From positions 1-43,058 of the forward strand of contig JAETON010000021.1 in assembly GCA_021771695.1 (NCBI GenBank): 43,058 nt of DNA. The letters run 5' to 3'. The position numbers were made by a program, and so were the translations under genes. This document shows positions 16,621 through 26,098 of this stretch, one piece after another (position 1 is the stretch's first letter; every line of letters starts with the position of its first letter). Under the pieces are notes generated by a model. That model ran no database searches. It was not told where the DNA came from and saw only the letters and a program-made list of their open reading frames with translations. This DNA comes from Lachnospiraceae bacterium (GTDB lineage Bacteria > Bacillota > Clostridia > Lachnospirales > Lachnospiraceae).

Positions 16621-17700
16621 ATGAAACGAGTAATGGATCAAGCTGTTTTGCTTTTATATTGTTTGAATGTTGTATGGATGGAATCTGTAGATACAGCATT
16701 TATAACAGCATTTCTTGCTGCCATAATTTATGCTTCGATAAACTTTTATATGGCATCTGAAAAAGTAAATTTGGGAATGACGATAGGATATTTGTGTGCA
16801 GCATGTTTCTTTCCGCAATATATGTTCTTTTTGCCGCTTATTATATATGGAATGCTGGAGTACAAACGATATGTTTTGTCTGTTGTCGTGTTCGGACAAT
16901 GTCTGTATTATTTTTTAAATCATTTAGAAATTTTATGTTTTCTTGGAATTGGATGTATGATAAGCGGGATGATGCAGGATCGAATAAAGAAATATGAAGC
17001 ATTGGAGTATAAAATGAAACGGATTCGTGATGACAGTACAGAAATGAATCTGATTTTGAAAAAGAAAAATAAAATTCTGCTGGAAAAGCAGGATTATGAA
17101 ATTTATACAGCAACATTAAAGGAACGAAACCGGATTGCCAGAGAAATTCATGATAATGTGGGACATATGCTGTCACGTTCCATTCTTATGGTTGGAGCTG
17201 CAAAGGCGGTTCATGGAAAGGGAAATTTAACAGAGCCTTTAGATCAATTAGAAAACACATTGAATACAGCAATGACCAGTATACGAGAAAGTGTCCACGA
17301 TCTTCATGATGAGTCTGTAAATCTGCAGGAAGTGTTGCAATCTTTAGCGGAAGAATTTACATTTTGTCCGGTAGATTTGGAATATGATATGGGATATGAT
17401 GTACCGAAAGAAGTAAAATATAGTTTTATTGCTATTGTAAAAGAAGCTTTACATAATATTGCGAAGCACAGCAATGCAGATAATGTAGAAATTATAGTAA
17501 GAGAGCATCCGGGATTATTTCAGCTGATTATAAAAGATAATGGAGAGACGGCATTGGAAAAAGTGATGGAGAAAGCAGAAGGGATGGGAATTGGAAATAT
17601 GAAAGAAAGAGTGGAATCTATAGGTGGAACGATGCAGATTCAGAGGCAAAGGGGATTCTGCATTTATATTACAGTGCCGAAAAAGGAGGAGAATATATGA
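16621..17700 (+). CDS. Sensor histidine kinase, DesK/NarX type (HisKA_3)
   Basis: The 359-residue kinase has about four membrane helices in its first 120 residues with almost no external loop, then a coiled linker. A HisKA_3 domain with H177 in RNRIAREIHDNVGHMLSRS follows, and a compact HATPase domain (VKEALHNIAKHSNA, DNG, GMGIGNMKERVESIGG). The membrane-buried sensor resembles DesK/LiaS-type kinases that read membrane state or the activity of a partner transporter. It is translated with the next gene (4-base overlap) and diverges from an ABC-2 exporter, a pairing common for antibiotic or membrane-stress export. Confidence 0.92.
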   Translation: MKRVMDQAVLLLYCLNVVWMESVDTAFITAFLAAIIYASINFYMASEKVNLGMTIGYLCAACFFPQYMFFLPLIIYGMLEYKRYVLSVVVFGQCLYYFLNHLEILCFLGIGCMISGMMQDRIKKYEALEYKMKRIRDDSTEMNLILKKKNKILLEKQDYEIYTATLKERNRIAREIHDNVGHMLSRSILMVGAAKAVHGKGNLTEPLDQLENTLNTAMTSIRESVHDLHDESVNLQEVLQSLAEEFTFCPVDLEYDMGYDVPKEVKYSFIAIVKEALHNIAKHSNADNVEIIVREHPGLFQLIIKDNGETALEKVMEKAEGMGIGNMKERVESIGGTMQIQRQRGFCIYITVPKKEENI

Positions 17701-18317
17701 ATATTGTAATTGTAGATGATGATGTTTTGGTTTCCGGGGCACTGAAAACTATTTTAGAAATGGAAAAAGAAGTAAGGATAACGGGAATTGGGCAGGATGG
17801 AAAAGAGGCAGTCACATTATATAAAAAATTAAAGCCCGATGTTATTTTAATGGATATCCGAATGAAAGAAATGGACGGCCTTTATGCTTCCAAGGAAATC
17901 CTTGCATATGATTCGGATGCAAAAATATTGCTGCTTACCACTTTCTCAGATGATGAATATATCGTAAAAGCCTTAAAATATGGGGTAAAAGGATATCTTT
18001 TAAAACAAGATTACAACAGTATTTTGCCGGCGGTACGAGCTGTCTGCATGGGGCAGACGGTATTCGGAACAGAAATTACATCGAAGATTCCCAGTCTTTT
18101 GCAGGCAAAAAATAAATTTGATTATGAAGCTTATGACATCAGTCCAAAAGAGCTGCAGGTGATAGCATTGGTTGCAGAAGGGATGAGCAATAGGGAAATT
18201 GCAGAAGAAATCTTTTTAAGTGAAGGAACCGTAAGAAACTACATCAGCAATATATTGGAAAAATTAGATTTAAGAGACCGGACGCAGCTTGCAGTGTACT
18301 ATTTAACAGGAAAATAG
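17697..18317 (+). CDS. NarL/FixJ-family response regulator
   Basis: The 206-residue regulator has a receiver domain with D7-D9 and phosphorylation site D53 (ILMDIRMKEMDG). A LuxR-type helix-turn-helix follows (ISPKELQVIALVAEGMSNREIAEEIFLSEGTVRNYISNIL). It is the partner of the kinase at 16621, whose stop codon it overlaps. The neighbouring exporter operon at 13270-16498 and its own operon are the probable targets, through the palindrome at 16590. Confidence 0.93.
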   Translation: MNIVIVDDDVLVSGALKTILEMEKEVRITGIGQDGKEAVTLYKKLKPDVILMDIRMKEMDGLYASKEILAYDSDAKILLLTTFSDDEYIVKALKYGVKGYLLKQDYNSILPAVRAVCMGQTVFGTEITSKIPSLLQAKNKFDYEAYDISPKELQVIALVAEGMSNREIAEEIFLSEGTVRNYISNILEKLDLRDRTQLAVYYLTGK

Positions 18318-18362
18318 AATGTTCATACTATCGTCGTGAAAGAATCGTAATTTAGAATGAAA

Positions 18363-18422
18363 ATATATCCCGCAAGATTCATCTGCACAAGCGAAGTGCA
18401 CAAGCTGTTTTGCGGGATATAT
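18363..18422. terminator. Possible bidirectional hairpin between convergent genes
   Basis: ATATATCCCGCAA (18363-18375) pairs perfectly with the sequence at 18410-18422. Inside is a second stem, TGCAC/GTGCA. It lies between the response regulator and cstA stops. The T-run on either side is weak, so termination is probable but not certain. Confidence 0.6.
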
Positions 18423-18434
18423 TTGAGTTTTCTC

Positions 18435-20144
18435 TTATTTTGCTGCTGCTGGACGATTTACATTTGTTTTATGTTTTTTCTCATCTTTGTGCAGCAGTTT
18501 TTTAAAGCAGGATACTGCAACCATAAATCCTAATGCCATTAAAAGTAATGCAACAATTAACTGCAGTCCGTCAATCATGAATACGAATCCGCCAGTTACA
18601 AAAATTTTCTGGAAAATACCAATAACTGCTTGAATAAGAGCAGTGAAAGTCACAATTAACATGATGCACATAGGAGCATACAGCATCCATCCTTTTCTTT
18701 CTGTGGTTAATAAGAATACAGATAATGCGATTAATACCAGTGATGCTAATAATTGGTTAGCAGCTCCGAATAAAGGCCATATATTATTATATCCGCCCAA
18801 ACATAGCAGGAATCCAAAGAATAATGTGATGATAGTTGCAAAATATTTATTTGTAAAGAGTTTGCGTATTCCGGTTAAATCGGAACCATCAGCAGCTTCA
18901 CCAAGGAATAATTCTTGGAATGACATACGTCCGATTCTTGCTACAGAATCTAAAGATGTCAGTGCCAGTGCCGATACGCACATTGTCATAAAGCATACAG
19001 CTACATGCTGTGGAATTCCCAAAAGTGTTAGGAATCCTGCCACATTTGCAGAGAAAATCTGGAAAGGAGTTCCCTCCGGCATTTTTCCACCAACAGCGGC
19101 AGCTCCAACAACAACTAATGCAATGACACCAAGTAATGATTCAACCATCATAGAACCATATCCAACACAAAGCATATCTTTTTCATTGTTGACAGTTTTG
19201 GATGATGTTCCAGAGGATACCAAACTATGAAATCCAGAAACAGCACCACAGGCAATGGTGATAAATAATGTAGGGAACAGGCTCTTTCCGGCGACATTAA
19301 AGCCATTGAAAACAGGTAAGTTCATTGCAGGATGTGCAACAACAACTCCAAGTACAGCACCAATGATCATGCTGACTAAAAGGAAAGTGCTTAAATAATC
19401 ACGAGGCTGCATCAGTAAGCACATCGGCATGACAGATGCCAGAAAGATATACGCCATAACAACGGCAACCCATACATTTTTGTTAAAGTATAATGGGAAA
19501 GCAATTCCAGCGGCAACCATAATGATTAATAAAACAATACCGGCAATAAATTCAACCGTCTGATTTGGTTTGAAGTATTTTGTAAATAAGCCAAATAGGA
19601 CAGCTCCAATAATAAATAACATAGAAATGGAAGCAGCGGCAGCATTTGGTGCACTTTTCGTACCCTCTAACGTAAAGCCGTTAAATGTATTTGCAACCAT
19701 ATCTGTAAATGCGGCAATAACCAATAAGGTAAAAAGCCATGCAAACAGCAGGAATAATTTTTTTCCTGTTTTTCCAATATATTTTTCAATTAAAACTCCC
19801 ATAGATTTCCCTTCGTTTTTGACAGATGCATATAAAGAAGTAAAATCCTGTACGGCTCCAAAGAAAATACCACCGATGATCAGCCACAGCAGTACTGGCA
19901 GCCATCCAAACATTGCTGCAATAATTGGTCCGGTTACAGGTCCGGCACCTGCGATAGATGAAAACTGATGTGAGAAAACAACCAGTTTTGGTGTTGGGAT
20001 ATAATCTTCTCCATCTTCATGTGTATAAGCAGGGGTTTTTGCCTTTGGATCGATTCCCCATGTATTTGCAAGCCAGCGTCCATAAAAGATATAACCGGCT
20101 GCTAACGCGATGATAGCAATAGCTACGATTGTTAAACTGTTCAT
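18435..20144 (-). CDS. cstA: CstA-family transporter (carbon starvation protein A)
   Basis: The 569-residue protein has about 15 membrane segments and the CstA hallmarks: the N-terminal FYGRWLANTWGID, the conserved SHQFSSIAGAGPVTGPIIAA and the GAVQDF region. In enterobacteria CstA and BtsT take up peptides and/or pyruvate. It is shorter than the E. coli protein (about 700), as is usual for Firmicutes. The start follows AGAGGAG by 9 bases. The gene lies about 80 bases behind the terminator of a T-box leader, which appears to sense uncharged tRNA-Ile. This suggests it feeds the cell with peptides or amino-acid precursors when isoleucine is short. Confidence 0.93.
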   Translation of the reverse strand: MNSLTIVAIAIIALAAGYIFYGRWLANTWGIDPKAKTPAYTHEDGEDYIPTPKLVVFSHQFSSIAGAGPVTGPIIAAMFGWLPVLLWLIIGGIFFGAVQDFTSLYASVKNEGKSMGVLIEKYIGKTGKKLFLLFAWLFTLLVIAAFTDMVANTFNGFTLEGTKSAPNAAAASISMLFIIGAVLFGLFTKYFKPNQTVEFIAGIVLLIIMVAAGIAFPLYFNKNVWVAVVMAYIFLASVMPMCLLMQPRDYLSTFLLVSMIIGAVLGVVVAHPAMNLPVFNGFNVAGKSLFPTLFITIACGAVSGFHSLVSSGTSSKTVNNEKDMLCVGYGSMMVESLLGVIALVVVGAAAVGGKMPEGTPFQIFSANVAGFLTLLGIPQHVAVCFMTMCVSALALTSLDSVARIGRMSFQELFLGEAADGSDLTGIRKLFTNKYFATIITLFFGFLLCLGGYNNIWPLFGAANQLLASLVLIALSVFLLTTERKGWMLYAPMCIMLIVTFTALIQAVIGIFQKIFVTGGFVFMIDGLQLIVALLLMALGFMVAVSCFKKLLHKDEKKHKTNVNRPAAAK

Positions 20145-20224
20145 TTTTAATCACTCCTCTTAAATGAAAAACTTTAGTTGCTATAAAAATACAAAATACC
20201 GTCTGTAAGAAAAAATTTTGCAAT

Positions 20225-20515
20225 AAAAAATGCCTTCTAAATACATGCTTCGTATTTAGAAGGCGGAAATTTCCGTGGTACCACTTCTGTTATTACAAAA
20301 TTTTGTAATCTCTCTGCTGTATCTATAAAAAATATAAATACACTCCTTGGTAACGGAAGGAAACCGGTCACACCTACTAACAAAACTTTGGGTTTAGCTG
20401 ACTGCTCACAAGGGATGTCAATGAATGGTCTCTGCTGCTTTCCACCAAACACAGCTCTCTGAGAGAGGAAATATTCACCGATGTGTCTTGCTCATTGCAT
20501 TTTGTATTTCGTTGG
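20225..20515 (-). promoter_or_regulatory. T-box riboswitch upstream of cstA, probable isoleucine specifier
   Basis: On the minus strand a leader of about 290 bases shows the standard T-box parts. Stem I contains AGAGAG (about 20460) and the GGTGGAAAG loop. A specifier loop reads GAC-ATC-CC before TTGTGAGC near 20416-20430. The T-box core is AGAAGTGGTACCACGG (20288-20273). A terminator follows: GCCTTCTAAATAC pairing with GTATTTAGAAGGC (20264-20232) and a T-run. By alignment to the usual GAA-XYZ-ACC pattern the specifier is ATC (Ile). The TGGT bulge would pair with a tRNA ending ACCA, which fits tRNA-Ile (A73) and argues against His or Ser. Uncharged tRNA should stabilise the antiterminator and switch cstA on. 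Confidence 0.88.
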
Positions 20516-20520
20516 CACTC

Positions 20521-20549
20521 ATTGTAGCCCTCTGAAATTTCAATGTCAA
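20521..20549 (-). promoter_or_regulatory. Promoter of the T-box leader and cstA
   Basis: On the minus strand TTGACA (20549-20544) and TACAAT (20526-20521) are 17 bases apart, close to the sigma-A consensus. Transcription should begin near 20514. Confidence 0.85.
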
Positions 20550-20586
20550 GAGAAAATAGTGTATATTTTTTCGTACAAAGTTTATT

Positions 20587-21954
20587 TTAAGAGAATAGTT
20601 CCATAAGAGCATTGGAAACTTCTTTCAATTTCATTCCGTTGGAACCCTTTACAAGAATTACATCATCTTTTGAAATAAATTTTTGCAAATATAAAATTAG
20701 TGCATCATTAGATGCAAAATGACATGTATGAATGGATGGGTTCTTTTCTTGAACAGCTTTGATATATTCCAGAGAGAGCTCACCAGTAATCAAGAGATCT
20801 GTAACGTTTGTGGAAGCAAGAAATTCACCGACGTCTCTATGATATTTTGGGGAGTCTGGTCCAAGTTCCAGCATGTCGGATAAAACAGCAATTTTTTTCC
20901 CGGAGGTTTGGAAATTGGACAGTATTTTTAAACTGGCTTTCATAGAGTCCGGGCTGGCATTATAGGCATCATCAATGACGGTATAACCATTTTTGTGGAT
21001 AATATTTTGGCGCTGTCCGGAAAATGTGGATAATTGTTCTTTGATGTTTTCCATTGGAACATTGTATCGAAGCCCGATGGCAATTGCTGCCAGTGCGTTG
21101 GATACATTATGTTCCCCTAAAACATTGAGCGTGATTGGTTCTATCATGCCGTTATAATGGAACTCAAAATGTGTCTGTCTGCCCGTTTCCACGATTTTTT
21201 CGGCGCGATAAGTACAATCATTAGCAAAACCATAAAATTCGTATGGTTTTTTTACATAATCCAGATGTTTACGAATCATATCATTGTCACCATTCAAAAA
21301 TAGAATCCCATCATCGGGAAGTCCGTTTTGAATATCTAATTTTTCTTTACAGATATTATCTCTGGAGCCCATCATTTCAATATGAGATACACCAACGTTT
21401 GTTACAATACCGATATTGGGATGAATCATATTTCCAAGAATTGTAATTTGTCCCGGTTCGCTCATACCCATTTCCAGTACACCAATTTCATCACTGGAGG
21501 AAAGATGGTCAAGAGTTAAAGGAACCCCTACTTGGCTGTTTTGATTGCCGATGGTTTCAAAAACTTTATATCGTCCACGCAGAACGTGGGCAATCATTTC
21601 TCTAGTTGTTGTTTTTCCAACGCTTCCGGTAACCCCCACAATTGGAAGAGACATTTTGTTTCGATAATATGCGGCAATTTGCTGCATAGCTTTTAATGTA
21701 TCTGGAACTTTAATATAAGGGGAATTTCCTGATGCTGTATCATGTTCCTGTGTAAGGCAGGCACCTCCTTCTTTCAAGGCATTGGATATAAATATATGTG
21801 CATCTACATGTTCACCAATAATTGGGACAAATAAAGTGCTGGGTCCCATTTCCGTAGAATTTGTACTGATACGGTCAATTACCATAGAAGAATCACCGCA
21901 TAAAAGAGTGCCGCCAGTGGCGGCAAGAATATCTTTGATTGTTATATTTTCCAT
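20587..21954 (-). CDS. murF: UDP-N-acetylmuramoyl-tripeptide--D-Ala-D-Ala ligase MurF
   Basis: The 455-residue ligase adds D-Ala-D-Ala to the UDP-MurNAc-tripeptide, the last cytoplasmic step of the peptidoglycan precursor. It has the N-terminal substrate domain, the ATP loop GVTGSVGKTTTREM, the EMGMSEPGQI motif, the NALAAIAIG helix and the C-terminal domain with DDAYNASPDSMKASL. I chose ATG 21954 because GAGG stands 6 bases before it; the longer frame begins at a TTG at 21966. It stands alone on the minus strand with its own promoter. ddl is not adjacent. Confidence 0.95.
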   Translation of the reverse strand: MENITIKDILAATGGTLLCGDSSMVIDRISTNSTEMGPSTLFVPIIGEHVDAHIFISNALKEGGACLTQEHDTASGNSPYIKVPDTLKAMQQIAAYYRNKMSLPIVGVTGSVGKTTTREMIAHVLRGRYKVFETIGNQNSQVGVPLTLDHLSSSDEIGVLEMGMSEPGQITILGNMIHPNIGIVTNVGVSHIEMMGSRDNICKEKLDIQNGLPDDGILFLNGDNDMIRKHLDYVKKPYEFYGFANDCTYRAEKIVETGRQTHFEFHYNGMIEPITLNVLGEHNVSNALAAIAIGLRYNVPMENIKEQLSTFSGQRQNIIHKNGYTVIDDAYNASPDSMKASLKILSNFQTSGKKIAVLSDMLELGPDSPKYHRDVGEFLASTNVTDLLITGELSLEYIKAVQEKNPSIHTCHFASNDALILYLQKFISKDDVILVKGSNGMKLKEVSNALMELFS

Positions 21955-21997
21955 GTAAAACCTCAATTCTAAGTATCATGACTTGTTCTCTATTGAG

Positions 21998-22027
21998 ATT
22001 ATAGCATAAGTTCGCTGAATATGTTAA
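21998..22027 (-). promoter_or_regulatory. Promoter of murF
   Basis: On the minus strand TTAACA (22027-22022) and TATAAT (22003-21998) are 18 bases apart. TGC directly before TATAAT gives an extended -10 element. Confidence 0.75.
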
Positions 22028-22061
22028 AATTATAAGATGAAATAATGAAAGGGGAAACATT

Positions 22062-22556
22062 ATGAAAAAAAGATGGCTTGTATGGATATTGCTGCTTACG
22101 ATTGCTGCTGCTTTCGCAGGATGTGGGAAAAAGAGCGGCATGGTGAAAAAAACGACAGAGGAAAAGACGGCAGAGCAGGCAGGAGAGAAAAGTTTTACTG
22201 CCGGATATATCTATTCTCCAGATGAGCAGGCAGAGAGATTAGAGGAATATCGTGTCAAACTGGAAGGAATCAATGAAAAAACACTTTTGTCGGCTTTAAA
22301 AGAAAAGGGAGTTTTAAATAAAGACATCAAAATTTTATCTTATGAAAAAAAGGATCAAATGATCATCATTGATTTTAATGAAGCCTTTGGAAGTTATTTT
22401 AGAGTTATGGGGACAGCGGAAGAATCATTAAAAATGGAAGCTGTTGCAAAGACATTTTGTAAGAATCTTGGAGCTTCAAAATTTTCTTTTACGGTAGAAG
22501 GAGAAATTCTGGAAACCGGACATCAGATTTATGACCAGATCATAGGAGTTAAGTAG
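22062..22556 (+). CDS. Lipoprotein with GerMN-type domain
   Basis: The 164-residue protein has a type II signal peptide with lipobox AFAGC (Cys21), a short charged linker, and a C-terminal domain (about residues 75-160). The pattern IIDFNEAFGSYFRVMGTAEESLKMEAVAKTF and VEGEILETGH matches GerMN domains, found in the sporulation/germination protein GerM and in vegetative lipoproteins. A role in envelope or spore assembly is possible but not shown. The gene ends 3 bases before dnaE, so the two are probably cotranscribed. Confidence 0.75.
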   Translation: MKKRWLVWILLLTIAAAFAGCGKKSGMVKKTTEEKTAEQAGEKSFTAGYIYSPDEQAERLEEYRVKLEGINEKTLLSALKEKGVLNKDIKILSYEKKDQMIIIDFNEAFGSYFRVMGTAEESLKMEAVAKTFCKNLGASKFSFTVEGEILETGHQIYDQIIGVK

Positions 22557-22559
22557 ATT

Positions 22560-25500
22560 ATGAGTTTTACACATTTACATGTTCATACAGAATACAGCCT
22601 TCTGGATGGTTCCAGTAAGATCAAAGAATTAGTACATCAGACCAAAGAACTTGGAATGGACAGTATTGCCATTACCGACCATGGAGCGATGTACGGTGTG
22701 ATTGATTTTTATAAAGCAGCAAGGGCAGAAGGGATTAAGCCGATTATCGGATGTGAGATTTATGTGACGACAGGTTCCCGGTTTGATAAGGACAGCCGCC
22801 AGGAAGGCAATAAATATTATCATCTGGTGCTGCTTGCAGAAAATGATACAGGGTATCATAATCTGATGAAGATTGTATCTAGAGGATTTACAGAAGGATT
22901 TTATTACAAGCCAAGAGTTGATTATGAAGTTTTAAAACGTTACAGCGAAGGTCTGATTGCATTAAGTGCATGTCTTGCAGGAGAAGTGGCATCCTATATT
23001 TGTCAAGATGATTACGAGAAAGCAAAAAATACTGCGTTGGGGCTTCAGGAAATTTTTGGAGAAGGAAATTTCTTTTTAGAGCTTCAAGATCATGGGATTA
23101 ATGCACAGACAAAGGTAAATACAGCATTATTAAAAATGTCGCAGGAAACAGGCATCGGGCTGGTAGCAACCAACGATATCCACTATACTTATAAAGACGA
23201 TGCGGAGGCTCATGATATTCTTCTTTGTATTCAGACTGGCAAGAAGGTTCAAGATGAAGACCGTATGCGTTATGAAGGCGGGCAGTATTACTTAAAATCT
23301 CCAGAAGAAATGCAGCGGCTGTTTCCATATGCTGCACAGGCATTAGAGAATACAGAAAAGATTGCCAAAAGATGTAACGTCGAAATTGTTTTTGGAGAGC
23401 AGAAAGTGCCGGAATATGACGTGCCGGAAGGATATACGGCAGTTACGTATTTAAAACATCTCTGTGAAGAAGGAATCAAGCAGCGTTATGCGGCAGTGAC
23501 AGACGAATTGAGAGAAAGGCTGGAATATGAATTAAATACCATTGAAAGCATGGGGTATGTTGACTACTTTTTGATTGTATGGGATTTTATTCATTATGCC
23601 AAAGAGCATGGAATTGCAGTAGGACCTGGAAGAGGTTCAGCAGCAGGAAGTATTGTTGCTTATTGTTTGGAGATTACAGATATTGATCCGATTCGCTATC
23701 AGCTGTTGTTTGAACGTTTCTTGAATCCGGAACGTGTTTCCATGCCGGATATTGACGTGGATTTCTGTTATGAAAGACGTCAGGAAGTTATAGATTATGT
23801 GGTAAAAAAATACGGAAAAGATCAAGTGGTGCAGATTATTACTTTTGGTACAATGGCGGCTAGAGCGGTCATTCGTGATGTGGGAAGGGTTTTGGACATT
23901 CCTTACACAAAAGTCGACGGGATTGCAAAGATGATTCCAAATGAGCTGAATATTACCATTGATAAGGCATTAAAAACCAGTCCTGATTTAAAAAAGGTGT
24001 ATGCAGAAGATGAAGAAACAAAATATTTGATTGATATGTCCAAACGTTTGGAAGGTCTTCCGCGCCATGCTTCCATGCACGCTGCCGGAGTGGTAATCGG
24101 TAAACGGGCTATTGATGAGTATGTGCCGCTGGCGACGGGGGCGGATAATGCAGTGACAACACAGTTTACGATGACAACCATAGAGGAACTGGGACTGTTA
24201 AAGATGGACTTTTTAGGGCTTCGTACATTGACTGTGATTCAAGATGCAGTAAATTTGGTACGGAAAAGAGTTCCTGATTTTGATATTGGAACCATTGATC
24301 CAAATGATCAAGAAGTTTATGAAATGATCGGCAGCGGGCATACGGAAGGTGTATTTCAGCTGGAAAGTTCAGGAATGAAAAGTTTCATGAAAGAATTGAA
24401 GCCGACAAATATGGAAGACATCATTGCCGGTATTTCCTTGTACCGTCCGGGACCGATGGATTTTATTCCAAGGTATGTGGAAGGAAAAAACAGTACCGAA
24501 AGCATTCATTATGAATGTGAGGAAATGGAAGAAATTTTGGAACCAACGTATGGCTGTATTGTATATCAGGAACAAGTAATGCAGATTGTTATGAAACTTG
24601 CCGGTTATACCCTTGGGCGAAGTGATTTGGTACGCCGTGCCATGTCCAAGAAAAAAGGCGATGTTATGATGAAGGAACGCCAGAACTTTGTTTATGGAAA
24701 TGAAGAAGAAGGAATACCGGGGTGCATTCATAATGGAATTGATGAAAAAACGGCGAATCACATTTGGGATGAAATGCTGGACTTTGCAAAATATGCATTT
24801 AATAAATCTCATGCGGCAGCCTATGCAGTGGTGTCATATCAGACAGCATATTTACGATGCCATTATCCGGTGGAATTTATGGCGGCACTGTTAACTTCCG
24901 TTCTTGGAAATACATCTAAAATTGCAGAATACAGTTATGCATGCCGAAAAATGGGAATACAGATTCTGCCGCCGGATATTAACCGGGGAGAGGGGGATTT
25001 TTCTGTTGACCATGGAAATATCCGTTATGGGATGACGGCGATTAAGAGCCTTGGAAAACCTGTGATTGAAGCAATCATCAAAGAAAGACAGGAAAGAGGT
25101 GCTTTTCGTGATTTGAATGATCTGGCAGAACGTCTTTCCAGTAAAGAAATGAATAAAAGAACCATAGAGAATTTAATTAAGTCAGGTGCTTTGGATGGTT
25201 TTGGTGCTTCAAGGAAACAGCAAATGTTTGTATATGCCGGAGTTTTGGAAAGTATCCAAAAAGAACGTAAGCACGAAATTGCAGGGCAGATGAATCTTAT
25301 GGATTTGTTGTCAGAGGAAGAACAGGCACCATTCCAGATTCATTATCCGAATGTGGGAGAATATGAGAAAGAACAGCTTCTTTCCATGGAAAAAGAGGTG
25401 CTTGGTATTTATGTCAGCGGACATCCGCTGGATGATGACATTTCCATGCTGGAGCAGAATACCAATGCAGATACTTCAGATTTTGTGATGGATGAAGAAA

Positions 25501-26015
25501 CCGGCAAAACCGTTATCCATGACCAGCAAAGCTGCATTATGGGTGGAATCATCAGTGATATGAATGTAAAACTGACTAGAAATAATCAAAATATGGCATT
25601 TCTTACGTTAGAAGATTTAAGGGGAACGGTGGAGGTTATTGTATTTCCACGGCAATATGCAGCATATCAATCTCTGTTAAAAGAGGATGCCAAAATTTTA
25701 GTCAAAGGAACGGCATCTGTTTCGGAGGAAGAAAGCAAGTTAATTTGCAATCAGATTATGTCATTTCAGGAGCTGCCAAAAGAGATATGGATTCAATTTT
25801 CAAATAAAGAATCTTATTTTAAAGAGGAAGCAAACTTAAAAGAAGAATTGCAGGCATATCCTGGAAAAAATGCAGTGGTAATTTACTGTCGGGAAGAAAA
25901 GGCAGTGAATCGGTTAGGACATCATTGGATGGCAGCATCAGATCAAGAACTGATTTATACTTTGGAAGAACGGTATGGAAAAGAGAATATTTGCCTCAGA
26001 TCGTTAGGATTATAA
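22560..26015 (+). CDS. dnaE: DNA polymerase III alpha subunit DnaE
   Basis: The 1151-residue polymerase begins with a PHP domain (THLHVHTEYSLLDG, ITDHGAMYG). The polymerase core has the catalytic aspartates in PDIDVDFCYERR, preceded by VGPGRGSAAGSIVAYCL. A helix-hairpin-helix region follows (TIENLIKSGALDGFG), and an OB fold near residues 990-1070 (MAFLTLEDLRGTVEVIVFP). Length fits the DnaE1-like form. In Firmicutes this enzyme usually works beside PolC, extending primers at the fork; PolC is not in the window. It follows the GerMN lipoprotein gene by 3 bases. Confidence 0.96.
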   Translation: MSFTHLHVHTEYSLLDGSSKIKELVHQTKELGMDSIAITDHGAMYGVIDFYKAARAEGIKPIIGCEIYVTTGSRFDKDSRQEGNKYYHLVLLAENDTGYHNLMKIVSRGFTEGFYYKPRVDYEVLKRYSEGLIALSACLAGEVASYICQDDYEKAKNTALGLQEIFGEGNFFLELQDHGINAQTKVNTALLKMSQETGIGLVATNDIHYTYKDDAEAHDILLCIQTGKKVQDEDRMRYEGGQYYLKSPEEMQRLFPYAAQALENTEKIAKRCNVEIVFGEQKVPEYDVPEGYTAVTYLKHLCEEGIKQRYAAVTDELRERLEYELNTIESMGYVDYFLIVWDFIHYAKEHGIAVGPGRGSAAGSIVAYCLEITDIDPIRYQLLFERFLNPERVSMPDIDVDFCYERRQEVIDYVVKKYGKDQVVQIITFGTMAARAVIRDVGRVLDIPYTKVDGIAKMIPNELNITIDKALKTSPDLKKVYAEDEETKYLIDMSKRLEGLPRHASMHAAGVVIGKRAIDEYVPLATGADNAVTTQFTMTTIEELGLLKMDFLGLRTLTVIQDAVNLVRKRVPDFDIGTIDPNDQEVYEMIGSGHTEGVFQLESSGMKSFMKELKPTNMEDIIAGISLYRPGPMDFIPRYVEGKNSTESIHYECEEMEEILEPTYGCIVYQEQVMQIVMKLAGYTLGRSDLVRRAMSKKKGDVMMKERQNFVYGNEEEGIPGCIHNGIDEKTANHIWDEMLDFAKYAFNKSHAAAYAVVSYQTAYLRCHYPVEFMAALLTSVLGNTSKIAEYSYACRKMGIQILPPDINRGEGDFSVDHGNIRYGMTAIKSLGKPVIEAIIKERQERGAFRDLNDLAERLSSKEMNKRTIENLIKSGALDGFGASRKQQMFVYAGVLESIQKERKHEIAGQMNLMDLLSEEEQAPFQIHYPNVGEYEKEQLLSMEKEVLGIYVSGHPLDDDISMLEQNTNADTSDFVMDEETGKTVIHDQQSCIMGGIISDMNVKLTRNNQNMAFLTLEDLRGTVEVIVFPRQYAAYQSLLKEDAKILVKGTASVSEEESKLICNQIMSFQELPKEIWIQFSNKESYFKEEANLKEELQAYPGKNAVVIYCREEKAVNRLGHHWMAASDQELIYTLEERYGKENICLRSLGL

Positions 26016-26024
26016 CAAAGACTA

Positions 26025-26053
26025 TTGAAAAAATTGACTGAATGGATTAGAAT
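26025..26053 (+). promoter_or_regulatory. Promoter of pfkA
   Basis: TTGAAA (26025-26030) and TAGAAT (26048-26053) are separated by 17 bases, just after the dnaE stop. Confidence 0.7.
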
Positions 26054-26098
26054 AACTTTAGCTAGGAATTGTGTGAGTTAAATTGGAGGATATGACAC

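Noticed and set aside
18643-19230. Long plus-strand frame of 195 codons opposite cstA
   Set aside because: It mirrors a strongly coding minus-strand gene with conserved motifs, has no ribosome site, and gives a residue pattern typical of antisense shadows.
20237-20452. Open frame of 71 codons on the minus strand between cstA and murF
   Set aside because: It lies wholly within the T-box leader and translates conserved RNA structure; there is no ribosome site or protein-like composition.
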